Assembly: GCA_009599575.1 (NCBI GenBank)
Contig: VWND01000083.1
Span: 1-64,000 of the forward strand
Direction: 5' to 3'
Length of the DNA: 64,000 bases
DNA from: Blumeriella jaapii
Lineage: Eukaryota; Ascomycota; Leotiomycetes; Helotiales; Drepanopezizaceae
Made by a program: the position numbers and the translations under genes. Below, piece by piece: positions 1 to 11,999 of this stretch. The notes beneath the pieces were generated by a model that was given only the letters and a program-made list of their open reading frames with translations, searched no databases and had not been told where the DNA came from. Every line of letters starts with the position of its first letter. Position 1 is the first letter of the stretch.

Positions 1-2070
1 TTTTTTTTTGGTTTTTTTTCAATTTAAAATCGTTTTTTCTTCGAATAATTTTAATTTTTTCGTTTTTTTATGATACAAAAATTTATTATTTGTTTAATAA
101 TTTTGTCGAATTTCTTTTTTATATTACATAAATCTGTTGACTTTCAATTTAATTTAATTTTTTTGTTTTATAATCTTTTAATTAATAGCTCGTTCGTCGA
201 CGGCTTCGAATCTAATATATTTATCGATTTATTTTTCGCTTCGCATTGGTGGTAGGAGCGCTTAGAAGACTGGTTTTTTTAAATATTTTGAACCGGGATG
301 TCGATATCGATATTTTTTTAAGATCGTCGTTAATTTCTTTTATTATCAGCGTTTTTTTAAATAGTTTTTATCGGTTGTTTTTTCGAATTTCAAAATGATT
401 TTTTTTTTTTCGAATTCTGACGTTTTTTTTTTATATCAGCTGGTTTAGCGATAAAACAAAGCCATTTTGCTTTTTTATAATTCGCTGGCTTAATTGTATA
501 GCTATAAGATCTGCAAATGCGATATTTGCATTTAGAAATATATAGATTTGTTTTTTCATTTATATATTTAAATTTTATTTTATATTTGAGATACGAGTTT
601 TTTTTTTGATTAGTAACGCTTTTTGGGATATTTTTTTCTTTTATTAATAAAAATCGTTTTTGGTTTTTTTTTGCATTTGTTCCTTGTTTTTTAAACAGTC
701 GTTTTATTTCGTATCTTTTACTTTTAAGCGCGATAATGTTTAATCAATTTTAATTTTCAATTTTATTAAAAAGCTTATTTCTGCTTTCGGTCGGTCCCGA
801 AGCAAATCGTTTTATATGTTGTTAATATAACAAATACTATTGTTTTTATACAAAAATTAAATGGCTTTTATATTCAAAGCGATATATAAGATTTTTCGCA
901 ATGAATTTTTTTTATTATTACAGAATTTATATTTAAAATCACGGGGTCTGTTTTAATAATTATTTTTATTACTTTTGGTAACCGCGATTTTGTTTTTTCG
1001 CGTTGGTTTTTTTTTTTTTTTCTTTAATAATCGTTATTATAATAATATTTCGCTGATCCTGATCGCTAATACGAAAAGATTGCTATTGAACAATTATTAC
1101 TTTTACGATGGTTTAGCGAAGCTAATCGCTTCGCGCATCTTAAAAAAATAATTGTTTTAAAAGCGCTATTTTGGTCGTTTTTATTATTCGAGTTAACGTA
1201 AAAAAGTTTTTTTTTTTTTGCTATTGCATAAAATTTTCGATTTTGCTTTAAAGTTTTTAAATTTTAATATCGGTAAATTTTAATACCAAAAGTTTCGATA
1301 TTTTTGTTAAGCTTTTTCAAGCCAATAAGTTTTTGCAAAACGATTAAATAATATAATAACCGATTGTTTTTTTTTAAGCGATTTCGGTAATTTTTAATAG
1401 CTGGGCATGCTTTTTTTGCCATTAAAACTTTTATACGTTTTTTTTGTAAATAAGAAAGGAAAATTTCTTTTAATTTATCCGCTTCGATGGTTAACGTTCG
1501 CTTTGGTTTTATTTAAAAACGAATTTTACAAATTTGAAATACTAATCGAAAGTTTCAGGGTTTTGTTTATTAATTTTAAAATGTTTAATAGTTTTATTGC
1601 GAATGCTGGTTGAAAAGCCAAATAAAAACAATTTTTTTTTTACTTAATTTCGCTTTAAGACTTTTTTGTTAACGAAAACGTTAAAAACTTTCGTATAATA
1701 TAATAATAGATTTTGAGTTTTTTTAATTTTTGACGGATTATTATAACGAACTGCTTAAAAAAAGCGATAGTATCGCGAATTTGTTAGCGATCGTAGTTTC
1801 GGAATTTCGATTTCAAAGCTTTAATTAGCTTACGCCAGTTTCGAGCTTTAATAGCTTTTTATTTTATTTATCGATTTGATAATATTTTTAATAATTAAGT
1901 TTTTATAATAGCGAAAGAGTTTATCGAACATTCAGTTTTTTTGAAAAAACTTCGAAATTCTTACATATTTTTTTATATGTTTTTCGATAAAAAATCTAAA
2001 AGGTAATATTGGCGCCATTAAATAAAAATGCACTAAAAGAGTCCAGAAAAAGGCATGCGGGCCCTCGTAT
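1..2070 (-). pseudogene. gag: A1 gag remnant (capsid polyprotein)
   Basis: This is the decayed gag gene of family A, which would have encoded the capsid precursor that packages element RNA. It aligns with the gag read at 40853 onward in A5. The start codon is lost: the ATG of the other copies reads ATA here (complement of 2068-2070), as RIP predicts. The following region also differs from the other copies by small insertions (a gggccc stretch near 2059-2064). Many in-frame stops are present, so it is non-functional. Confidence 0.75.
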
Positions 2071-2329
2071 AAAAAAACGAAAAGCGTCGTTGTTTTTATA
2101 GTATTAATAAAAGTATTGGTAAAGAATTTGAATTAAATAAATGAATATTTTCTGGAATTGCAGATTAAAGGTTTTTAGTATAAAAAAAAAATCGTTTTTT
2201 ATAAAGGAGCTATTAAAAAGGTTTTTGTGTTTTTTTAAAAACTTAAATATAAATAAGATTGCGCGTTTAAATATATTTGGGGTAGTGTGTTGAAAAACTT
2301 GTTTTTTAATAAGTTAATTAAATTGATAT

Positions 2330-2650
2330 AATATTGCTGTATGATTTACGGTTTCGATATTCCGTGGCTTAGGTTAATGCACGTACAGTTATTTTTTTAT
2401 TATTTATTTTTAAAAAGCCGCAAATTGTAATTACTATAATTATAAAACGTAAGATCAGGGGGGGGGAAGGTTATAGTTTTCGCTAGGCGTTTAACTAAAA
2501 AAGATTTAATTCAGAAGGGCCGAGCGCAGCGGTCGAAGCGTACGAACCAATATTCGATTTGTTATTTTTAAACAAAAAAGCGATTTTTCGAACTTTGAAT
2601 TTCGCACGGTTTAAAATTGCTTAACCGGAATTTTAAACGTTTCTGAAATG
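2330..2650 (-). pseudogene. A1 leader ORF remnant (small membrane-like peptide)
   Basis: This is the A1 copy of the short leader ORF that lies between the 5' LTR and gag in every family A copy, best preserved at 25513-25815. The GC-rich core ggccgagcgcagcggtcg (2519-2536) is conserved with A3, A4 and A5. This copy differs by a run of nine G at 2458-2466, where the others have a short purine stretch. Function is unknown; see the A3 copy for the peptide. Confidence 0.5.
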
Positions 2651-2867
2651 TATTACATTTTTGTAATTTAATAATTGTGCGCAAAATAAAAAAAGTTATT
2701 AAAAGTTTTTTTATATAATACAGCTGCGAATAATATTATATGAAAGGTTTTTTAAGCCGTAATAGCGAAATATCGAAATCGATTTTAATTAAAAATTTAA
2801 GAAATGTATCGGCGAATATATAAAAACGAAAAACACCGAAGTTTGAATTTTTACGTAAGTTATCAAA

Positions 2868-3135
2868 TGTAAAAAATAAATAGGAAAACCAAATTAATAC
2901 GGCCATATATCGGTAGGTAAAATAGTCTAGGAAATCTCTAGAAAAGACTGAAAAAAGGAAAAAAAAAATAAATAAAAGTATAAATTGGATTGCGTGCTTA
3001 TGATATTATCTAAAGGGGTGCTTTGCTCTTATATCTGTTGAAGATAGTTAGTGGCAGGGGGTTTCGGAAGGGTCTATGCCTCGACCATAGCTAAAACTAC
3101 CAACTTTTATTAATACAAGGTATCACCGTTTTATA
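2868..3135 (-). repeat. A1 5' LTR (268 bp)
   Basis: This is a family A long terminal repeat bounded by TGTAAAA and a RIP-altered TTTTATA (TTTTACA in better copies). It is recognised by repetition of the same sequence at eight places in the window. The A1 leader abuts it on the left. The right flank is the A0 element. Confidence 0.9.
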
Positions 3136-3709
3136 TTATTTGCAATTATATACTACGACGCCAAGCTAATTAAAACTATTTAAAAAGGCTTAGCTTTTTT
3201 CGTATTTCAGCGCGTTCGTTTAAAGCAATGGCCTCGGCTATTTTATCGAATTACAAAAACCGAAAGCTACGGAATAAAAAATAAAATAACTTTTTTATCA
3301 GCTTTTCGATTAAGCAAAAAGTACGTTTTCGTTAAATTCAAAACCCAAAAAACCGACAGCGCGATATTAATTTATTCGAATAATTATACGACGCAAAAAT
3401 ACAAAAACTATTTCGAAAACGACAATTCGATAAGCAATCTGATATTATTTATATTACGGCGAAAGCAATTATAGCATTTTCGATAATTTTCGATTGCAAA
3501 CGGTTATTTCCGAATTATTCCGTGGAATAGTCTTTTTTACAGGCCTCGAAGCTTTTCAAAAGCATTCGTCGGTAAATAACCGTAATCCGACCTATTAGTC
3601 TTACGCGAAGCAAAAAGCGTTAATCGGTTTTAATTACGACGAACTAATCGACTACTTTTACGATTTTAATATAAAACTTTTCAGCGCCTTTTGTAAAGCG
3701 TAGAACCAT
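3136..3709 (+). pseudogene. A0: 3' part of family A ORF2, fragment
   Basis: This fragment of an older family A copy lies in plus orientation. It matches A5 from about 49886 to 50446, near the end of ORF2. It is bounded on the left by A1 and on the right by the 3' LTR of A2, so both were inserted into A0. The first four bases (ttat) are the A1 target duplication; ccat at 3706-3709 is the left A2 target site (the uninterrupted sequence in A5 reads ccac). The function of ORF2 is unknown. Confidence 0.75.
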
Positions 3710-3979
3710 TGTAAAAGTAGATAGGAAAACCAGATTGATACGGCCACATATCGGTGGGTAAAAATAGTCTAGGGAATTTCTAGAAAAAAACTGAAAAAAG
3801 GAAAAGAAAAATGAATAAAGGTATAAATTGAAACTGCGTGCTTATAGTACTATTTAAAGGGGTGCTTTACTTTTATATCTATTAAAAGTAGTTAATAGCA
3901 AAGGATTTCGGAAAGGTTCATGCCTCGACTATAGCTAAAACTATTAATTTTTATTAATACAAAGTATTACCGTTTTATA
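3710..3979 (-). repeat. A2 3' LTR (270 bp)
   Basis: This family A LTR starts tgtaaaagtag and ends ttttata. It is followed by the short AT-rich segment that separates ORF2 from the 3' LTR in all family A copies. Confidence 0.88.
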
Positions 3980-4099
3980 TTCTATTTTAAATAATATACG
4001 TAATCGTTTTTAATTACGACCAAAAAAAAACATAATTTCAATAAATGTAATTTAATTTATTTTATATAATTTAAAAACCAATTAATTAAAAACCGAATT

Positions 4100-6763
4100 T
4101 TTTAATTCTATATTTTTTCGGTTTTTTAATTTGTTTTTAGCTTTTTTGCTATTAGCTTTTGCGAAAGAATAGCGTTTCGCTTATCGTTTAAATTATTTTG
4201 TTTATTTTGCTTTTTTAAAAAATGGCTTGATAAAATATTAATCGAAATATCGTTTAAATTTACAAACGTTTTAATAGCTTTTTCGTCGATAATATTATTA
4301 AGCGTCGCCGCGACGGATGTTTTTTACGATTTTTTTTCGTAAATAATAAATTTTAACTTTTGAACGTGGTTTTACGTTTTGTAAAAAGCATTAAAAAATT
4401 TTGTATTAAAATCGTAAAAATAATCGATTAATTCGTCGTGATTAAAACCGATTAACGCTTTTGTTTTACGTAAAACTAATAGGTCGGACTACGGTTATTT
4501 ACCGACGAATGCTTTTAAAAAAGCTTCGAAGCTTGTAAAAAAAATTATTTTACGAAATGGTTCGGAAATAATCGTTTGCAAATCGAAAACCATCGAAAAA
4601 TATTATAATTGCTTTCGCCGTAATACAAATAATATCAGATTATTTATCGGATTATCGTTTTTCGAAATAATTTTTATATTTTTGGCGCCGTATAATTATT
4701 CGAATAAATTAGTATTACGCCGTCGGTTTTTTTAGGTTTTAAATCTAACGAAAAACTTTTTGCTTAATCGAAAAGCTAATAAAAATTATTTTATTTTTTA
4801 TTTCGTAATTTTCGGTTTCGTAGTCCGATAAAATAGCCGAGGCCATTGCTTTAAACGCGCTGAAATACGAAAAAGCCGGGCTTTTTTAAATGATTTTAAT
4901 TAGCTTAGCGTCGTGGTATAATTGCAAATAAACTTCGATTATTTCCGAATTGTATACGAATGCAGGCAAAACGTAATAATCGAAAATAGCGTCGATAAAG
5001 TTTTCGATTTTTTCTTTTTTTTAAAAGTCGGCGATATCGAATTTTATAATTATAACACGGTCGTCGAACCAACGAAACCTAAAGCGATCGAAACGTTAAA
5101 ATAAGCTACGAAGCGGCAGTTTCCGAGATTTCGAATAATTAAAGCAGCGAAATAAAAGCCGGAGTACATTTTAAAAGCTTATTAATAAAATTGTAAAAGT
5201 ATATTAGCGAAAAAAAATTATAAGCGCTTTTTTGGGTTTTAACCAATCGAAAATAATATTTGTATATAACTACCTTTTTTTTTTTAAAATATAATAATGG
5301 TTTGTTTTTTTCGTTTATAAAATTTTACGTAATTAACGAATTCGCAATTTAATTCAAATAAGTTTTAAAATATATTTTCGGTCGAAAAGCCAAAAAAATC
5401 GGCTTTTAGAAATATTCGTTGCTTTTATTTTTTTACGTTTTAGTCGAATTTTATAATCGCGCTAAAAGTTTTAAAATTTGTTTTAAAATTTGCGTAGCCC
5501 AAATAAATCTTCGCACGTGCTTATATAATTCTCGCAGTTTTTCGTCGAAATATAAATTAATTATTAAAGTTAATTTCGAATACGTCGTAATCCGAATTTT
5601 TAATAGCAGCGAATCGATTAACGAAGCCGATAATATTAATTTTTTTTATAATTAAATCGCAGTACGCCGCGTAATACCGTACGTAAAAATAGCAAAACTT
5701 GCCGTTTTTTTTAGCGTTAATATTATTCGTAAAAACGAAATTAAAAAATCGAAGTTTTTTAATAAAAAAAAGCTCGAATAAAAACGGATTACCGTTTTTA
5801 AAAATCTTTTTTATTTGCTTTAACGTATTACATTTGCAATTTTCCGAAAAAAGCTTAATTTAATTTTCGTTCGAAGCAAAAAAAAAAAAAGCTAACGAAT
5901 TTATTTAATTTTTATATAAAAATATCGAAATAAAACTTTTAAATCGTTTCGTCGTTAAAAACGAAAGTTTTAAGCAAAATAATTTGATTTTAAACTTTTT
6001 ATATAATTTCTTTCGCGATAATTTCGATATTTTTTTTTAGGTTTTTTCGGTCGAATCGTATAATAATCGAGATTTTAAATGCTTTTATTAAAATTTAAAA
6101 TATTAGCGATAGCGGTACGACGTTTTTAAACGCAGCAAGCGTTTTTAATATTTGCGTATTTAATTTCGAAAAATCAGATTCAAAATCGTTTAAGTTTTTT
6201 TTTTTCGAAGTGCCGGCGTTTTTTAAATCTGATTTCGTAAAATCGTCGCGTTTTTTATTAATTAGCTTAAAACTTATAATCCGGCGTCGATTTTCGGCTG
6301 TTTTTATTCGCGGTGCCTTTTTTGCTAGCGACGCGAATAATTTTTTTTTTCGAATAAAAAATATTTCGGAAATATCGGCGCGCTTTTCTACGTTTTTTAT
6401 TTTTATTTTTTCCGAAATCGTTTTTACCGGTATAATAAATTTTTTATATTCGAATAAGCGGTTGTTTGCTATTACGCTTTTAATTTCGTTTTCGGATTCG
6501 TTTTCGATAATTAGAAATAAAAATCGCCGAATTATTTTAGCTGTTTAAAAATATTAATTGCTACTGCGTATGTTTTTTCGAATTAAACGAAAATAATATT
6601 AGCTTTTTCGTTTTTTTCGTCGTCGTAAATTTAAAACGTCGAAATAGCGTCGTTTTTTTTATTCGGTATAAAAATGCCGTATTTAACGACGCTTAATCTT
6701 TTGCTTTAAAAAAAAATCAGATTTAAAATTTCGCAGCCGATTAAAATTTTTTTTAGCGATTAT
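4100..6763 (-). pseudogene. A2 ORF2 remnant, larger part
   Basis: This is the minus-strand remnant of the long extra coding region of family A, homologous to 47445-50690 in A5. It is split by A3; the remainder is at 26308-26940. Stops are mostly TAA and TAG. It contains one m33 mini-element (6306-6338). I recognise no catalytic domain; see the A5 copy for details. Confidence 0.65.
6306..6338. repeat. m33 palindromic mini-element (A2 ORF2 site)
   Basis: A 33-bp unit with arms ATTCGCGGTGC and GCGACGCGAAT (9 of 11 positions are inverted-repeat matches) and a T-rich centre. It lies inside ORF2 without changing the frame. Confidence 0.8.
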
Positions 6764-7030
6764 TATAAAAGTAGGTAGGAAAACCAGACTGATACGGCCA
6801 TATGTCGATGGGTAGAATAGTTTAAGGAATCCCTAGAAAAAGCTGAAAAAAGGAAAAAAAAAATAAATAAAAGTATAAATTGAACTGCGTGCCTATAATA
6901 CTATCTAAAAGAATGCTTTGCTTTTATATTTATTAAAGGTAATTAATAGCAGAAGGTTTCGGAAAGGTTCATGCCTCGACTATAGCTAAAACTACCAATT
7001 TTTATTAATACAAAATATTACCGTTTTATA
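6764..7030 (-). repeat. A3 3' LTR (267 bp)
   Basis: Starts tataaaagtagg (TGTAAAA with one RIP change) and ends ttttata. The adjoining interior, ttctgtctcaaat, preserves on the minus strand the best copy of the purine-rich stretch (gagacagaa) expected just before a 3' LTR as polypurine tract. Confidence 0.9.
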
Positions 7031-7149
7031 TTCTGTCTCAAATAATATATATAATCGTTTTTAATTACAATTAAAAAAAAAACATAACTTTAATAAATGC
7101 AATCTAGTTTATTTTATATAATTTAAAAACTAATTAATTAAAAACCGAA

Positions 7150-10100
7150 CTTTTTAATTCCGCATATTTTCGGTTTTTTAACCCGTTTTTGGCTTTTTTG
7201 CTGTTGGCTTTTGCGGAGAAATAGCGTTTCGCTTATCGTTTAAATTATTTTATTTATTCTGCTTTTTTAAAAAATGGCTCGATAAAATATTAATCGAAGT
7301 ATCGTTTAAATCTACGAACGTTTTAATAGCTTTTTCGTCGATAATATTATTAAATATCGCCGCGACGGATGCTTTTTACGATTTTTTTTTCGTAAATAAT
7401 AAATTTCAATTTCTGAACGTGATTTTACGCTTTGCAAAAAGCGCGCTAAAAAGTTTTATATTAAAATCGTGAAAATAATCGATTAATTCGTCGTAATTGA
7501 AATCGATTAACGCTTTTGCTTCGCGTAAAACTAATAGGTCGATGATTACGGTTGTTTGCCGACGAATGCTTTTAAAAGGGTTCCGAAGCCTGTAAAAAAA
7601 ACTATTTTACGAAACGGTTCGAAAATAATCGTTTGCAATCGAAACCATCGAAAATGCTATGATTGCTTTCGCCGCAATATAAATAATATTAAATTACTTA
7701 TCGGATTATCGTTTTTCGAAATAGTTTCTGTATTTTTACGCCGTATAATTGTTCGAATAAATTAGTATTGCGCCGTCGGTTTTTTAGATTTTAAATCTGA
7801 CGAAAACTTTTTTGCTTAATCGAAAAGCTGATAAAAATTATTTTATTTTTTATTTTATAGCTTTCGGTTTCGTAGTCCGATAAAATAGCCGAAGCTATTG
7901 TTTTAAACGCGCTAAAATACGAAAAAGCTAAGCTTTTTTAAATGGTTTTAATCAGCTTAACGTCGTGATGTAATTGCAAATAAGCTTCGATTATTTCCGA
8001 ATTATATGCGAATGCAAGCAGAACGTAATAATCGAAAATGGCGTCGGTAAAGTTTTCGATTTTTTTTTTTTTTTTTAAAAATCGGCGATATCGAATTTTA
8101 TAATTGTAATACGGTCGGGGCCAGCGAAACCTAAAACGATCGGAACGTTAAAATATGCTACGAAGCGGCAGTTTTCAGAGTTTCGGATAATTAAAGCAGC
8201 GAAATAAAGGCCGGAGTGCATTTTAAAAGCTTATTAAAATAAAATTATAAAATATATTAGCGAAAAAAAGCTGTAAGTGTTTTTTAGGTTTTAATTAGTC
8301 GGAAATAATGCTTATATATAATTATTTTTTTTTTTATAAAATGCAGCAGTAATTTGTTTTTTCTCCGTTATAAGCTTTTACGTGGTTAACGAATTCGCAG
8401 CTTAATTTAAATAAATTTTAAAATATACTTTCGGTCGAAAAGCCAAAAAAATCGGCTTTTAGAAATATTCGTTGCTTTTACTTTTCCACGTTTTAATCGA
8501 GCTTTATAATCGCGTTAAAAACTTTAGAATCTGCTTTAAAATTTATATAGCCTAAATAAACTTTAGCACGCGCTTAAATAATTTTCGTAATTTTTCGTCG
8601 GAATATAAACTAATTATTAAAGTTAATTTCGAATACGTCGTAGTCCGAATTTTTAATAATAGCGAATCGATTAGCGAAGCCGATAATATCGATTTTTTTT
8701 ATAATTAAAATCGCAGTACGCCGCGTAACAGCGTATATAAAAATAGCAAAACTTGCCGTTTTTTTTGGCGTTAATATTATTTATAAAAACGAAATTAAAA
8801 AATCGAAGTTTTTTAACGAAGAAAAGCTCGAATAAAAACGGGTCACCGTTTTTAAAAGTTTTTTTTATTTGTTTTAGCGTATTATATTTGCAATTTTCCG
8901 AAAAAAACTTAATTTAGTTTTCGTTCGAAGCAAAAAAAAAAAAAGCTGACGGATTTATTTAGCTTTTTATATAAAAATATCGAAATAAAACTTTTGAATT
9001 GTTTTCGTCGTCGAAAGCGAAAGTTTTAAGCAAAGTAATTTAATTTTATGCTTTTTGTATAATTTTTTTCCGTAATAACTTCGATATTTTTTTTCCAAGC
9101 TTTTTCGGTCGAATCGCGTAATGGTCGAAATCTTAAATGCTTTTATTAAAATCTGAAATATTAGCGGTTCGACGTTTTTAAACGCAGCAAGCGTTTTTAA
9201 TATTTGCGTATTTAATTTCGAAAAATCAGATTTAAAATCGTTTAAATTTTTTCTTTTCGAAATACTAAGGTTTTTTAAATTTAATTTTATAAAATCGTCG
9301 CGTTTTTTTATTAACTAGCTTAAAGCTTATAATTCGGCGTTGATTTCCGGCTGCTTTTTTTATTCGCGGTGCTTTTTTTGCTAACGACGCGAATAGTTTT
9401 TTTCTTCGAACAAAAAGGATTTCGAAAGTATCGGCGCGCTTTTTTACGTTTTTTGTTTTTACTTTTTCCGAAATCGTTTTTATAAATACAATAAGCTTTT
9501 TGTATTCGAATAGGCGGTTGTTTGCTATTACGCTTTTAATTTCGTTTTTTAATTCGTTTTCGATAATTAAAAGTAAAAATCGTTAAATTGTTTTAGCTGT
9601 TTTAAAAAATATTAATTGCTATCGCGTATATCTTTTCGAATTAAACGAAAATAATATTAGCTTTTTCGTTTTTTTCGTCGTCGTAGATTTAAAATATCGA
9701 AATAGCGTCGTTTTTTTTCTTCGATATAAAAAATGCCGCATTTAGCGACATTTAATTTTTTGTTTTAAAAAAAAAATCAGATTTAGGGTTTCGCAACCGA
9801 TTAAAACTTTTTTTTTAGCGATTGCATAACGTCGTCGACCAATTTGCAAACAGTTGTAAAAAGGCTTGTAAACCTGCGGGCCTTTAGATTATTAGCTTTT
9901 AGAACTTACGTTTTAAAAATATAAGCGTTTAATATTTAAACTTTTTTTTTAATAAAAATAATAATTTCGAAAAAACGAGCGAAATGCCGAAATAAAATAA
10001 CACCGGTGATTTTGCTAAAAACGTATTTTTAAATATTTTTTTTTCGTTGATTTGGCAAAAAGCGCAAAATTCGGTCTATTATTTTTTTTTTATTATTTCG

Positions 10101-10435
10101 AGCTTTTTTTGCTTCGGCGAAAGTTTTTAAAGCGTTATCGTAATTCAGCAGAAATTTATCGTAATTAAAGCTTTTGCAAACGAATTCAATTTTAACGAAG
10201 CTTTCGTAATCGAATAAAAATTCGTTAACGTTTTTAATTATTATATCGAATTGTTTTATAAACGTTTTTACGAAAGCAGCTTATTGGTTTGAAATAGCGG
10301 CATTATATGCTTGCTTAAACTCGGAAAAATTGCGTATAATAATTCCGTTCTAAAATAAATTAAAAATAAGTTTGCTAAATTTAGCAACGCTTTGCTTAGG
10401 GAACGATATAATATCGATAAATTTATTAATTAAAA
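7150..10435 (-). pseudogene. A3 ORF2 remnant (unknown function)
   Basis: This is the full-length A3 copy of the extra coding region, homologous to 47445-50690 in A5. The C-terminal end lies near the 3' LTR and the N-terminal end near 10435. It includes an m33 unit at 9362-9394. Stops and small indels break the frame. Because it is uninterrupted, it provides the empty target site for A3 itself: gattgcataacg near 9820. Confidence 0.65.
9362..9394. repeat. m33 palindromic mini-element (A3 ORF2 site)
   Basis: A 33-bp unit with left arm ATTCGCGGTGC and right arm ending GACGCGAAT, at the same ORF2 site as 6306, 34960 and 48484. Confidence 0.8.
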
Positions 10436-10873
10436 AAGTATATTATATTTATTAAAAAGTAAATAGAAAAAAATACGGGGATTATAAAATATTTGTATTT
10501 AAAAGTTACGGAAATTCGCATATTGTTTTTTTAATAAATTATAATTATTCAGACAAGCATCCGTTTAAAACAACGAAAAAAGTAAATAATACAAAAGATA
10601 GCAAATAATAAAATATATAAAAAATAATTTTCATAAAATATGCGAATAATATAAATATATCAAATATGCGGCTTAAACATATACAAAGCTTTTGTTTTGG
10701 TAAACAAAAGTATAATTAAACAAAAAAAAATATAATAAATATCTCAAATAATATAAAAAAAAGTCTTAAAAATAAACAAAATAATTAAATTATATATAAG
10801 CAAAGCAAAACAAAAACAGTAAAACAGTATATAATAAAAAGGGAAACAATAAACAATAAAAACAGTAAAACAA
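10436..10873. other. A3 AT-rich spacer between pol and ORF2
   Basis: About 440 bp of very AT-rich sequence, poor in CpG, between the pol stop and ORF2, with equivalents at 26941-27374, 36021-36476 and 47006-47444. No coding frame is supported. The low CpG content contrasts with the coding parts, so it was probably non-coding before RIP and could hold ORF2 expression signals. Confidence 0.5.
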
Positions 10874-11561
10874 TTAGTAAACAATTTTGTATATACTTTT
10901 CTTTTTTTCGGTTATAAATAGAATTACGATTTAAACTGTGTTTTCAGCAGCGGAATTATCGTCCGGTTATTTTCAAACCTTTCCAAAAAGTTCTTTTTTC
11001 AGAAGTATAATCGCTTTAATCGAAATCGTCGTCGAAGTCGCTAAAATCGGAATCGCTGTTTGATTTTAAAATCTAAAAAATAAATTTGCTAATTCCTTTT
11101 GTAAAATCGCTTTAATCGGTTAGCGGCGAACGTTTCTTTTAGTTTTATTTTATCGAGTTCCGTAAGCTTATAATAGCTTTTATTTAACTCGGCTTCGTAT
11201 ATTTCGTAAAATCCGAGCTATTTGTAATTAAGCTTAATATCGGCCGATTTATCGATAGCGCGCTAAACGTCGTAAACTAAAACTAAATCTTTTTTTTTAA
11301 TTAGCGTTTTTTTTAAAACTTTAGTTTTATTTCAGATTTTCTTAGCCGTTTTTTTATATTTTTTTTTTTAAAATTATTTTTTTTATATTTATATCGCGGT
11401 AATTTAATTATTTAAATTTTATTGCTAATAAATCTGCTTTCGTTTTTATTTTAACCACGTTATAAAGCTTTTACATAAGCTATTTTATTTTCAAAAGCAG
11501 TCGAGCGTTTTTGCCGTATTAAATAAAAAATAAAATTATTTTAATAAAAGCGTATATATAT
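10874..11561 (-). pseudogene. pol: A3 integrase C-terminal part (GPY module and acidic tail)
   Basis: This is the C-terminal end of the A3 pol polyprotein, cut from the rest of integrase by C1 insertion. The homologous plus-strand copy in A5 (46320-47005) reads a GPY/F-type module (LGPYEICEAELNKSYYKL), then an NRLKRFY stretch and an Asp/Ser-rich tail. Such modules follow the catalytic core in Ty3/Gypsy integrases. The stop is near 10874-10876. Confidence 0.7.
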
Positions 11562-11566
11562 ATGCG
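11562..11566. repeat. C1 target site duplication, left (atgcg)
   Basis: Five bases atgcg immediately before the 5' LTR, repeated exactly at 19805-19809. Homologous uninterrupted copies (28073-28078, 37174-37180) read a single acgta or gcgca at this place. Confidence 0.9.
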
Positions 11567-11868
11567 TGTTGCGCTATATTTACATTCCTTTATTTCCTTT
11601 CATTTCTTTTGTTCCAGATTCATTCTTCCTGTACGCTTTCAGTAATTAAATGTTCCTGGAGCTCGGAAAGGCTCGTAGTCACGTGATAACGAGCCTTCTC
11701 GAAGACTAGTTTTTCCGAGCGACTGACTAAGCGAGCCCGAACCTTTCGTCTTCTGCGGAGAGCTCGCCAGTCAGACTTAGAATAATACAAATAATATCTT
11801 ACTGCATACAATTCATCCGTCCCAGCCTCCGGTAAGGGTTCCTACCGACTATTCGGCTATGCACGACA
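11567..11868 (+). repeat. C1 5' LTR (302 bp)
   Basis: Starts tgttgcgctatattt and ends ctatgcacgaca, the same length as the 3' LTR at 19503-19804, from which it differs mostly by transitions. The composition is near balanced in the middle (cccagcctccggtaagggtt), unlike the rest of the window. A conserved minus-strand reading in both LTRs is probably only a by-product. Confidence 0.93.
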
Positions 11869-11885
11869 GTTATAAGCCCCGGAGC
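11869..11885 (+). promoter_or_regulatory. C1 primer binding site, initiator tRNA-Met half-molecule type
   Basis: The bases after the 5' LTR read gttataagccccggagc. Undoing two G-to-A changes gives GTTATGGGCCC, complementary to the anticodon stem-loop of initiator tRNA-Met (GGGCCCATAAC). Copia-type elements are known to prime with an internally cleaved initiator tRNA-Met fragment, so this fits family and position. The two changes are inferred. Confidence 0.6.
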
Positions 11886-11999
11886 CAATTAATAAGCTTC
11901 TTTCTGCAATGCATACGCTAAGAAACTCGTTAGAAGCCCTTACCGGTTAATTTATTCGAATTATTAAAAGATATTCGTAGGAGGTTATATTTTGCAAAG

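Larger units (their letters stand above)
1..3135 (-). mobile_element. A1: 5' part of family A giant Gypsy element
   Basis: This is a family A LTR retrotransposon in reverse orientation, cut by the left window edge. Going leftwards from its 5' LTR at 2868-3135 it carries the leader and gag. The sequence matches, with transitions and small indels, the corresponding parts of A3 (23457-26307), A4 (51901-54968) and A5 (39816-42790, opposite strand). It is inserted in A0: the flank at 3136-3139 reads ttat and then continues as ORF2 sequence found uninterrupted near 49886. The other end lies outside the window. It is heavily RIP-mutated. Confidence 0.88.
3710..6763 (-). mobile_element. A2: family A Gypsy element, 3' segment
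   Basis: This is the first of two visible segments of A2, in reverse orientation: 3' LTR (3710-3979) and most of ORF2. It stops at 6763 where A3 is inserted. The same reading resumes at 26308 with ataacgtcgtcgacc, exactly the sequence found uninterrupted near 9823 in A3. Four-base flanks ttat occur on both sides of A3, while uninterrupted copies read ttgc at that site. Confidence 0.88.

Noticed and set aside
3710..3979. This LTR as a solo LTR
   Set aside because: It is directly continued by family A ORF2 in matching orientation and is the 3' LTR of A2.
11620..11811. A minus-strand frame conserved in both C1 LTRs (also 19565-19747) as a small gene
   Set aside because: It lies wholly inside the LTR, and the two copies are the same repeat, so conservation is not independent. 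No recognised product.
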